64,000 nt of DNA from Myoxocephalus aenaeus (lineage: Eukaryota > Chordata > Actinopteri > Perciformes > Cottidae). Below, piece by piece: positions 50,670-64,000 of the stretch. The stretch lies in contig JBAMJR010000097.1 of assembly GCA_038501785.1 (NCBI GenBank), positions 5,434,001 to 5,498,000 of the forward strand, given 5' to 3'. A program made the translations under genes and the position numbers. The notes beneath the pieces were generated by a model. That model ran no database searches, was not told the DNA's origin, and saw only the letters and a program-made list of their open reading frames with translations. Every line of letters begins with the position of its first letter. The stretch's first letter is position 1.

Positions 50670-51446
50670 TTAAATGAATCCAAACACACTGAAGATTGGT
50701 GACTGGATGGTGGGTTTGGTCGGTATGGGTTTGACCACCACGTGCGTGTGGAGTTTCTGTCCATAAGGATGCTCAGGTCTCTCTGTCTCTGCTGCTTTAC
50801 TCCACAGTCCCAGCGGCGGATGTGGGACAACAATGTGACTGTGGAGGACCTGGTGTCCGTGGTACTGGAAGGGGCAGCAGCCACACACATTCACACAGTG
50901 GTGAGAGGTCAGGTCCAATTTCAGCGTCTCTTTATCCGCAGAGCTGCGCCGACTGGACGTCGACACAGTGGCCTTTGTATCATCCTTATCGTAACTCCTT
51001 TTCCGCTTTTCATTTTCACTGCCCTCAGAAGTGCCGGCATGGTTCCTTTTTATTCCCAAATGTGAGTGCTCCCTCTTAGTTGGGGTCAACTTAGGTTCCT
51101 CCCAAAATGATGCCGGTAGTTGGCGTTTCCTCATAGGCACCTGCTTAACGGTGCTCCCCACGTTCTCCGCACATTGCACATCCGAACCGGCCTTCTCTGT
51201 GACCTTCACACTCTGGTGGACAGTCCCCACCGGTTTGGCGCACCCATACTCAGCAGACCTGTGCGTGTGGCATCTCGGGACTCTGGAGTACTTCTGAGAG
51301 AATCGCTTCAGTTGTTTCTGCAGATATTTCCTGTGGTCCACGGAGCGTCTGCACGGAGCTGACTTGTCCAAGGCCGCTTTGATATCGCTGGATGCCAAAT
51401 TGACAAAATTTAGCAACGTCTTGACTTCACTGTCTGCGTTCGCCAT
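50670..51446 (-). CDS. fam181a: FAM181A, neural-expressed protein of unknown function
   Basis: A single exon encodes 258 residues from ATG 51446-51444. The match to human FAM181A is very strong at the N-terminus (LLNFVNLASSDIKAALDKSA, CRRSVDHRKYLQKQLKRFSQ) and in MRKRQLPASFWEEP, CCPFQYHGH and KPIPTKP. The end, IFSVFGFI, matches human IFNVFGYL. The middle is divergent and Ser/Lys rich. The molecular function of the family is unknown; mammalian expression is mainly in the nervous system and gonads. The frame stays open upstream of the ATG through a likely acceptor at 51508-51507, so a longer N-terminus is possible. Human begins at the equivalent of this ATG (MASDSDVK versus MANADSEVK). Confidence 0.94.
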   Translation of the reverse strand: MANADSEVKTLLNFVNLASSDIKAALDKSAPCRRSVDHRKYLQKQLKRFSQKYSRVPRCHTHRSAEYGCAKPVGTVHQSVKVTEKAGSDVQCAENVGSTVKQVPMRKRQLPASFWEEPKLTPTKREHSHLGIKRNHAGTSEGSENEKRKRSYDKDDTKATVSTSSRRSSADKETLKLDLTSHHCVNVCGCCPFQYHGHQVLHSHIVVPHPPLGLWSKAAETERPEHPYGQKLHTHVVVKPIPTKPTIQSPIFSVFGFI

Positions 51447-51617
51447 ATTTGCAAAGACTTTGATCAAATCAGTCCATGTTGGAGCTTGTAGTCCACCATC
51501 AAGATCTAAAGGGAAATCAGAACAAAATAAATTAAAAGAATTCTGCAACCGAGCTTGAAACTGAATGTGATGGGTCTCAGTTGCTATTTGTTCTGAGTAA
51601 TAATAACCCTTTACTCA

Positions 51618-51690
51618 CCACTGCTGGATGCTCCAGACTCACTCGAAGACACAGTCCAAGCACAGACTTCTCTCCAGGCTGAGCACTTCA
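51618..51690 (-). other. fam181a: Likely fam181a 5' exon end
   Basis: On the minus strand a donor AGCAGTG/GTGAGT (boundary near 51618) can splice to the acceptor at 51508-51507. The exon's 5' limit is unknown. The join keeps one frame open (ESGASSS then DLDGGLQ) into the fam181a ATG, so this may be coding or simply 5' UTR. Confidence 0.4.
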
Positions 51691-53244
51691 ACAAGTTGAA
51701 TGAATATAAACTCCTTGTAGTTGTGGCGCTTTCCTTGAACCAATCAGCGACCCCAGGCCCCTCACAATGCGCCCAATCAGCCTCCAAGCGCCCTGGTATC
51801 AAATTCTTCACCATTGCAAATTGTTGTCATGGAGACCTTGAAAAAGCCGCTGAGGGGATGCGATATTTCTCCTGCACGGTGATTTCCGCGCGTTGGCCAA
51901 ACATCTCCTAAAAGCCAGAGTGTGCATGAACAAAAATGAGCGAAAGTTTTGCTGAAATAGGCATGCATTCTAACTTTATTCTGGAGCGGTTAGAGTTGAG
52001 TCTTAAACATAGATACCCCTCATACCCTCCCCAAGGGTGATGTCAGCTGTAGGATTTGGTGAGGGGGGGATCTAAAGAGTGCATAACCATGGAAAGGGGC
52101 TTGAACGCTCAAGAATCTTGTCTTTCTGTTTGCCCCCTCAATCGAGCGACACAAAGGCTGAATTACTCATTCAAACCTCGCGGGACAAAGGGAAAGGAGC
52201 TGGATAGCACTCCTGCATTTGTAGTCAAACATTTAGAGACTTAAATCGAGTCGTCATGAAGGAGAAAGAGTCGGACAAAGCCCATAGAATTGCCATCAGC
52301 AAACATTTTCCTGTGTCATATTATGGGGTCTCCATGGCTCCCTCTGGCCCGTGGACAATAGCACAAGTTTGCACACTCGAATACTGTCACCCTGCCAACG
52401 GCAACAAGGGCCCAAAACAGGACAATCCCCAGAGAAAGCATGGGCTCCGCGGGGAAGGTTGCAATGGAGGAGGAAAAGGGGACTTGTGAAATGCTAATTG
52501 AGCTTCATCCCCTTATTGAAGTGAAAACAGAGTACCTATCGTTCCATTAAACTGCAGCAGCAGTGGAATGAGATGTGAAGAAACTGTTTGTTTGGTAAGT
52601 AACACCTCATGCTTGTGCACTATAGTACCCTGAAAGCATTATCTGAACCACTCCAGCACCAAGACAGATCATTTTTGAAAACATGCTGCAGTCTACATCG
52701 AGGCTATAGGCCATTTATTCTGAGGGAGCTGCAGCCAGAATGATTGATTGCCTCATTCACTCAGTTTGGGGTTGTCTGAGGAGAGCTCTGCAGGTCTATA
52801 TGTGCTCTGACTGGTCTATCTTTTTAGGCAGTGCATCCCTCTTGTTCTGGAGAGGCAATGGGACCCTATTGTCCTCCTCTGTTCTTCTTCCCTTCACCTC
52901 TCTGTTCATCTGAAAAGGCCAATTAACAATGGGGCTCCCCTCCCATGGCCTGTCACCCCACTCCTGGGCTTTTGAAGTGAGGAAGAAAGAGAAAGAGGAA
53001 GCATAGTGGCATCCACAAATACCACAATGTGACACTGTCCTTGTGCCAAGACAGGTGGACGAAATGTTTGTTGAGTATTTTAAATACTTATATAAATAGG
53101 ATTGAGATGATTTATGGAACTTCTGAAAAACTCTGAGCCAAATGACAATATTCAGTAATTTATTTACACCTTTACACTGGAATACAACTGTATAGGGTCA
53201 TGTGAGTCTGAAACCAACCAAGTGTCACTTTAACGGCTGCATGA

Positions 53245-53281
53245 GCACCCAAGATATGCTTTACTTGCATATCTTGGGTGC
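53245..53281. repeat. Perfect 15-bp inverted repeat (hairpin)
   Basis: Left arm GCACCCAAGATATGC (53245-53259), 7-base loop TTTACTT, right arm GCATATCTTGGGTGC (53267-53281). The stem has no mismatch. No gene or transposon end explains it. Confidence 0.9.
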
Positions 53282-53784
53282 CACTGAGAAAAGGTTGCAG
53301 TCCGGGAGTGTTTGGGGTCTCCAATGATACACTTGTGTTTTCTCTTTTACTTTTGTAAATACATACTTGAATTGTGAGAACGTGACAAAAAATATATCCG
53401 CAGATACAAAATAAGTACAGATGAGTTCACAATAAATAGAAAACTTGAGAATAAAATTCAGCAATGCAAAATGTCCAACTTCTGACAAAAGAAGCACTTT
53501 TGGTCCTTTTTACTGCTTACTGTATTGCGCCGAAATCCCATGTGTTACCAGACTTTCCCACTAGATGGCAATCTACCTCCATAATGACACAGCCAAGCTG
53601 GGCTGATACAATAAAGGAGAAACACACATGTAGTAAAAAATAAATGCAGTGGAGCTAATTTGCTCTGAACATTATTACTCCTTAAATGACAATGGGTATT
53701 CAAATCTCTTTTTGTTTGATGCAAGTAATATGTCTGTGCTCTGTTTGTCCTGCAGAGATGCTTATTAAGTATTGCAGCAAGAAT

Positions 53785-53935
53785 AATAATCAGAATCAGA
53801 ATCAGAATCAGAAACCGTTTATTAGCCAGGAATGTTTTCACACAAACGAGGAATTTTTTGAGGCGGAAGGTGCATACATTGGACATGGACATGGGACGTA
53901 AGACGAGACAAACAACAATCAACAATCAACAATCA
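53785..53935. mobile_element. Retroposon-like tail, copy 2
   Basis: (CAGAAT)n, then GAAACCGTTTATTAGCCAGG, ACAAACGAGGAATTTTTTG and GGTGCATACATTGGACATGG, ending in a (CAATCAA)n-like stretch. Same motif order as 40655-40745, so the two are diverged copies of one family. Confidence 0.55.
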
Positions 53936-55643
53936 ACGAAAACAACAGTGCACTGCATTGGTATTAAAATATGTGTAAGATAAGCAAGTGCTCAGTCAAC
54001 AGATACGTTAATGTGAATGTACGTTAAAGTGACATGTGTATTTAAGTTAAAGTATGTTAAAGTGACGAGTGTATGCGGTGTGCAGAGGAGTGAATGGTAA
54101 ATAACACTGAAAGACCACAGTAATTGTATAAAGAGGTTTTCTTATCTGAGTTTAAAAGGGCAGTGATGTATGTTGTGGCAGATTGCTGTTCGTTGGAAGG
54201 CGGTGAGACAGCAGGAAGGAACCAGGAGCATGTAGTTCTTTCCTCTTGTCAGATAATCGATACTGGGACAGACTGTATAGGAGAGGATGGACGAGCTGAA
54301 CCGCCAGGCACACTATACGCCAAATCCAGGCTTGCTCTATACTTCAAAAACTCTGTAAAATCCCTGCATTGTCTGCACAAATGCAGTTCAGCAGCAGATG
54401 TGGATTTTCCACTCGAAAAGTCATCTACAGCTCTTGTGCATTAGCTCACCCCATTACTGTCGGTGAAGAGCTTTTTGATAGGCAAGAGATGTGATAAATG
54501 TTCAGCTGACCAAAAGGCTGTAAGGCTAGATGCTGAATCCATTGATCTCAATCCAAAGTTGTTTAGTTGGCTTAGATGCTGATTGTCACTGCTGTTATTT
54601 AAACCACAAGCAATGCTTTACAACAGAAGTAATGTGAGTAAAGCAATTGATTGTGGATTCATGAAACATGAGTAGCAATGAAAAGGACATACAGGCATGA
54701 TGGTGTACTGAGCAGAGAAACCTGCAAACAACGCCTCAGCAAGACAAAGGATTTTTAACAGTTTAAGGGACAGTGCTGCGGCAGCAACAAAGATCCCTGT
54801 AGTGAATACTGAAGGAAAAGTATTTAAATGATGTGGAGCTGCAACTCACCATTCTTTTCAGAATTGATAAACGTCTCTAAAATGTCAGGGAGTAGTGAAA
54901 GAAAATCACAATTTCCTTAATCCAACAGTCCAAAACCCAAATATATTCAAATTACTATTATATAAGACAACAATTCTCCCATTTGAACAATTATTTAAAA
55001 AAATGTTACTGATTCATTTTCTGTAATCCCCTAATCAACAATTGCTCTAGAATTGTGATCAATAAAGTAACCCATTGTCAGCAGTATAGTAGTTAGTGCA
55101 AGGACATTTTTTTTATAAAAGTGATGTAAAATAACATGGTGTCTTTAAATATTTATTTCAAAAACTATTCTTCTTTATTGCGTCCCTTATACATTACACT
55201 AAGATGAGCAGCAAGGTTTAATTCCCGCTGTCAGTTATCTGTTAAAGTAAATTCAGTAAACTGTGAATCTCACGTTGTCTCTCTGGTACCATGTACATGG
55301 CTAGGGGCTGTGGGGTAATTTTATAACTGTGCCTTGTGAAGACCACCAACAATATTATGCAACTATGCTCTAAAAAAAAAACTATACAGCTTCTCTTTGC
55401 ACTCTGGCCTACAGCATCACCTCTTATAAAATATATCAATATGCTCGGTAAAAAAAATATAAACATCTAATAAATATCTTAAAGATGTCTTTGCAGTTGC
55501 GCGTTAGCAGTAAATGCCAGGTTACATCAGTATTGTTTAGCCTATCTCAGCCTACTTTAGGAAACTGGACCACAGAGTGCTCTAGCAGGCACACAGCACA
55601 TCAAACATGGGTACGGCAGTGTTTTCAGTAGGTAGGCGTCTCG

Positions 55644-55644
<1 letters not shown>

Positions 55645-55738
<94 letters not shown>
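55645..55738. repeat. (CT)n microsatellite
   Basis: About 94 bp of uninterrupted CT upstream of the prima1 promoter. Confidence 0.97.
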
Positions 55739-55740
<2 letters not shown>

Positions 55741-55916
55741 CTTCACTTTAATTCGCTCTAGTACGCGTCATCCTTACGGACTCGCCTCCACACATTGAGA
55801 GCTATACTTTCTGCCTGGACCACTATAAAAAAAACACACACAAATATGAACAAGCAAAGAAAAACACAAACAAACAACAGCTGATATTAACGACACCTAC
55901 GTTACCACCTTCCCTC

Positions 55917-55918
<2 letters not shown>

Positions 55919-55952
<34 letters not shown>

Positions 55953-55987
55953 GTTGTTTTTTAAGGGGGGGGGGGGGGGGGGGGGGG
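55919..55987. repeat. (GT)n followed by a run of 23 G
   Basis: A GT run (about 55920-55951), a short T-rich spacer, then an unbroken run of 23 guanines (55965-55987). Such a run can form quadruplex structures and is prone to length error in sequencing. It lies about 95 bp upstream of the TATA box at 56083. Confidence 0.95.
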
Positions 55988-56082
55988 ACTTTTGAGAAGC
56001 GGAGGGTGAATTTGTTTGAGCACACGCTGTCAGGATGAGCTGATGTGAGCGCTGCATCAAGTGCGCGGTGGTGATGCTCCCG

Positions 56083-56089
56083 TATAAAA
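56083..56089 (+). promoter_or_regulatory. TATA box, candidate prima1 promoter
   Basis: TATAAAA in a GC-richer context, 572 bp upstream of the prima1 ATG. Transcription from about 56114 would give a 5' UTR of about 550 bp without needing an extra intron. Confidence 0.45.
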
Positions 56090-56660
56090 CAGCCCGCTGT
56101 ATTTTGGCACAGAGGGGGATGCATCAGTTTAACCCTCGGCTCTGCCCTCCGGACTCGCCCATACAGTATTCAGCCTAGATAACTTGAAGGGATGTGTGCT
56201 CCTATTGTGAGGAATCCTGCCGCACGATATTACTGAGGATCTCTCTCTCTGTTCGTTTATTTTTTTTCTTCAACTTCGATGGCTTGAGTGGAACATTTGC
56301 ACTCATGCTTGCAGCCGAGGAGGGATGTAAGGTACGGGCCATCCACCGCCCTCACATTGCACGGAGTACCGGCGTGATTCAGGTCGCTATCTGAGTGCCA
56401 ATAAGAAAAAAACTACTTTCGAGATGTGAATTTTCGAGATTTGCTACTCATTCCACCGGCTCGCCTGTCCTATGCTATCGATAACGGGATTTCAAGAGGA
56501 ACATGATTGTGGCATAAACTATTTCTGGAGACGCTTGTCACAGATATCGCCGCTGAACTGGACAGGGTGGATGGTTATTTCCCAAACAGTTCAAGCGTAT
56601 GTATACTGCATTCGTTTGTTGGAATCGCTGCCTAGTATCTTCGAGAACAGCGCAAGAGGA

Positions 56661-60332
<3,672 letters not shown>

Positions 60333-63300
60333 GTTGGATGTCACTTTACTCTTTTTTGTTCTTGTAGTAGTCCAGTTAGATCGTATTGGCACGTATCTCA
60401 AATATTCTTAAGTGGTGACAAATTGAAATAGGAACTGTCACAGATAGGCTGCTCAACATGCCATGTGTAATTTGACCCATGGGAGACTGTACTATCTCTC
60501 CTGCCTTTGTGTGGGAAGCAACGATGACCCTGTCATCACCTTGCTGGGTCACACTGAGGTCAGAGGTTAAATAATGGGATGGGTTGTAAATGTCACTGAA
60601 AACAATCCACTACACTGAGTCACCAAGAAACATAAAAAAAATAAAATACAATACAACTATACAGTACAATGCTGTGTTGATTTTAATTTGCATAAGTGTC
60701 TCAAGCTTCCTAAAACGGCAGCTGGATTCATGAAAGTGAAAGCAAGAGGCGAGGAGAGGAATCCCAAGACGCCGCCGTTGCTGCGGGAACTGTTTCCCCC
60801 ATTTGGCTTATTAGAGAAAAGGCTGCGTGAGGTTTTAGCCTGCAGCACAACCCAGACCCAATTCTCTGTGTGACATTCAGGCAGCACGGTGTCACACATG
60901 CACTCTGACATCCATGTTAATGTTCGTAGGCATTTAACAAACACACACATGCACATCGTGCAAAGCAGCACACGGAGGAGCAGCCATCCATATAACTCAC
61001 AACATCTTGACATACATAGATACATCATCTTGGCGTATTTACACACTCTATAAAATATGGCATAAACATTGACTCTCACACAGCCATGAGAGAACAGTCA
61101 CCGATGTGTGTTAAATCAGGGAGCTACTTCTATGTTTTATTTATGAGTATTTAAATTGATTTAGTATCACACCTTGTTATATTTATGGAATTACATTAAA
61201 CCTGCATGCCAGACATGACTTTCCTCAGCAGAACTCCATTTCCCCTTTCTTTAAACAACAAATAGGCAAAGTCAGGCAGCGGAAGTAATGGGTGGTTGGC
61301 TCAGGAATTCATTATGGCAATTCTCCAGCCCCCTGTGTAGCCAAGGGGCACCTTTTTTAATGCAGCAGTGGTAAGAAAGTGGTGTTGCAATATGGGCTCT
61401 AGCCTTAAACCCAAGTCATTATTTATGAATTAATTTGCGCAGTCATTCAGTCGCAGGCCACATCTTTTATACATGCAAGCGGGTCGTGTCCTGAAGCTCT
61501 GTGGGCTCTAGACTGCAGACTTTGTGCCACGCCAAGCTGCCCGCCACTCTCAATGAGAAGGGAAAAATACACAGGTCCAGCCAGACTGGCCTCATTAGAC
61601 ATTCATCAGTCACAAGCCAATAGGAGAGCCGTCCAGGGGAAAAATGTAATTCCTTAGCATGTATCAGAGCTGCGCTAATCATCCATCGCTCCTGAGTGGA
61701 AGGTTGAGGAAACGACACATCAAAACAGAAAACATGTTATCTGCGAAAGCAAGCAAAGGCAGTAATTGAGCGTCTTAGTCAATAACAGTGTGAGACAGGG
61801 TTTGTCAGTGAGAATAACACAGCCAGTTATATATAGCCCTTCCAGCCCCTCAGTGCTCCGGGCTTTCCCAATGAAAATCAGCTGGCCGGGGGCCAAGGCC
61901 TGAGCGCCACAGACAGCAGAGGAGCTAGCTCTGCGGGTCCCAGCCCTCCTGGCCTTTTGTTATTTTTTATAATCTTTGTCTGCCAGTCATGTGTCAGAAG
62001 CAAAGGGGCTGGAAAGGAAAAACACTTTTCTAAAAAACAAACACAATTCTATTCAGAGTCCACAGCACCAGGGAGGCTGGTGTGTGCAAGCATAGAGAAG
62101 AGGATTCAGACACACGCTGCGTTTCAGTGTTGCTGTGCCATCCGAAGCAAAAGACATGATGCTGCAGTCCAGGCTGTCAGCCATCCAAGAAGCCAAAACA
62201 AACAAAACTCGAACCAACTGACTAATGAAGCTAGATGCTTTTCCCAATCACTTACCGCTCTGGGAGGCTTGTCCAAAGACAGATAATACATCACAGCTGC
62301 TCCTGTCCAAGGACCATAAAGTATATCCAAAATGCTCAACCAGAGATACAATAATAAAAGGAAACTACTTGTCAGGCAAAGTGGTTTAAAATCCAGTATT
62401 TACTAATACATAATTAATCTCTGTTTTATTTTCAAAATGACTATACCAGCACCATCAAAACCAGTGACAGATTTTTACAGTCTGTTTTTTAATGTGTTTT
62501 CTTTGAACCATAGCATGTTACTCTAATTTCCAGATGGCTAGAGTAATTGTAAACAGCTCAACACATGTCCCAATTTCACCATGATCCATTCCCCAAACTT
62601 CAAACAGGAATGTGCGCTGTGATTGCACAGCTTTGATATGAAATATTCATCTAACCTGTGAAATGTTGTGTTGCCACCTGCCATGTGTCAACAGCATGGC
62701 ATCTATAATTGAAGGCCTGGGTAGAGGTCGGTTTGAGTCCCCATTGCTCTGCCCTCTGAGGTGGCCCAAAGCAACATGGTCAGTCTGAGCAGAGCTTACA
62801 TCCTGGGAGAAATAAACAGGGCCGAAGTACCTTCCAGCAGGCTGTATATCACCAGTGTCAGACGGCCTTTTTTCAACATCTGTCAAAAATATTCAAAATA
62901 AAAATAATTAGTTAGCTGCAAGATTGTTGCATAACGATAAACAAAATCAACCCCACTGACTTTTTGTTCCAAGTAGAAGAATTCCCAGACTGTCTGTAAA
63001 CCCTACCGTCTGTCTCTTGGAGAATACTTTGGTCTATCCCAACTCCCCTAGCTGCAGCTGCATCAGCCAATCTTCTCCCCCGCGGCACAATGTGTTTCCA
63101 CCCTGGGGCTAGACAGTTTCTATTCTGAGGCTTTCCCTGGGTCCCACAAGGGACACAGCAAGCCGAATCTGTCCTACATGGCCGGCATGGATCCCTGATG
63201 TCCTGAGACATATGACCCCTCCCAGCTGACAGAGTGCCACAGGAAGTCTGAGTCATTGCCTCACGTTTTGTTTACAACTTTGTTCAAGAGCCACAAGCTT

Positions 63301-64000
63301 GCATCCCCAAAACAACCCCAACAACTATAGATTAAATGCAATGTATGATGTTCACAGAAGATATGTTGTTCATTGTTTGTTGTTCAGCAGTTATTCATAA
63401 TCAGCTTATAAATATAAAAACAAATATCATAATCAATCTGATACTTTATAATAGATAAGAAAGCTCAATGTACAAAGTTAAGCATCAGATACAAGTTAGA
63501 GTAAGAGTTTTATTATTTATATAACCTTTATTCTTTTTGATAACTTTATAACAAGACTACTACAGACATGCTAGCGGCTCTGTGAGGCCTTACTTAGACA
63601 CAACGGTGGTTTGAGCTAACGCTAACGTCGGTATGCTAGCATGCTCATTGTGACAAGGAAGTCCAGCTCAGGTTGGTGGCAATGTCATTAGTTTTGCAGG
63701 TATTTTATTTGTCTGTCACTGGTAATAAACCAACGTTATTGCATTTCATCCTGAGCATGAAGGTCTCCGCCAAATTCCTTGGCAATCCATCCAATCTTAT
63801 TTCATTAAAAACAACAAATTTCAAACAAATGGTGGCACAAGAGGGAACGTCAGGGAATCAGTATGGAGTCATCCTCTGGGGATCATGAATGTGTGCAAAG
63901 TTTTATCCGTTGTTGATGTATTTCAGTCTGGACAAAAGTTGTCGATTGGCAGACAGATTGAAAAATGCCGTCCTTAGAGCTATGTTGCTACCATAACTAA
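60333..64000. other. prima1 intron 3 (to window end), no exon found
   Basis: No exon with the expected KPLRKDE-like start is recognised. The stretches about 61210-61940 and 62640-63290 lack repeats and have moderate GC, so they could be conserved non-coding DNA. Small frames at 60688-60873 and 61957-62286 do not resemble known proteins. Confidence 0.5.

Larger units (their letters stand above)
51815..55600. other. Gene-poor interval between fam181a and prima1
   Basis: No exon is recognised. The stretches 52030-52560 and 52740-53040 are of even composition, lack simple repeats and could be conserved regulatory DNA, but this cannot be tested here. It also holds a perfect hairpin (53245-53281) and a retroposon-like tail (53785-53880). 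Confidence 0.45.

Noticed and set aside
50742..51558. Plus-strand frames opposite fam181a
   Set aside because: Antisense shadows; the minus-strand frame matches FAM181A closely.
55607..55798. Plus-strand Leu-Ser repeat frame
   Set aside because: (CT)n microsatellite product.
60688..60873. 61-codon plus-strand frame in prima1 intron 3
   Set aside because: No family resemblance, no splice evidence, and it lacks the expected KPLRKDE-like start of the PRIMA1 tail.

Overview
The window looks like nuclear DNA of a ray-finned fish (teleost). Genes are split into short exons with GT-AG introns. Microsatellites ((TA)n, (CA)n, (CT)n, (GATA)n, (ATT)n) are dense. Fish-type hAT elements and LINE tails are present, and every recognisable protein is a vertebrate orthologue. 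There are no operons, CRISPR arrays, rRNA or tRNA genes that I can see. All identifications come from reading translations against remembered family sequences; no search was run.

Layout, left to right: prph2l (+, three exons, 1199-3348), a peripherin-2-like photoreceptor tetraspanin; ubr1 (-, 6257-22793), a complete many-exon N-degron E3 ligase with an hAT element in one intron; a 598-bp divergent promoter; atxn3 (+, 23392-26019), a deubiquitinase; serpina10 (+, 28132-29779); a second hAT element (30479-32036); ddx24 (+, 32489-38039), a DEAD-box helicase; otub2 (-, 38296-39896), an OTU deubiquitinase convergent with ddx24; ccdc197 (-, 40822-42954), a coiled-coil protein of the CCDC42/CFAP73 type; an unassigned stretch with possible exons (44.5-45.8 kb); asb2 (+, 47514-49946), an ankyrin/SOCS-box protein; fam181a (-, 50670-51446), convergent with asb2; a gene-poor 5 kb; and prima1 (+, 56661 to about 60332), whose last coding exon(s) I cannot find in the window.

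The block serpina10-ddx24-otub2-ccdc197-asb2-fam181a-prima1 has the gene order of human 14q32.12-q32.13; for six of the seven (ccdc197's human strand was not checked) the relative orientations also match. The left part joins prph2l, ubr1 and atxn3. In human, UBR1 is on 15q15 and ATXN3 on 14q32, while PRPH2 sits beside UBR2 on 6p21. The prph2l-ubr1 pair therefore looks like the 2R-duplicate counterpart of PRPH2-UBR2.

Nothing here is a clearly new biological system. The best leads are: an unassigned set of possible exons at 44.5-45.8 kb; a triplet of RFX X-box-like palindromes upstream of ccdc197; two hAT insertions with perfect 8-bp target duplications, one just outside a UBR-box exon; an atxn3 3' splice site whose pyrimidine tract is replaced by (ATT)n; an atxn3 with only four glutamines at the disease site; and a perfect 15-bp hairpin in the fam181a-prima1 interval.
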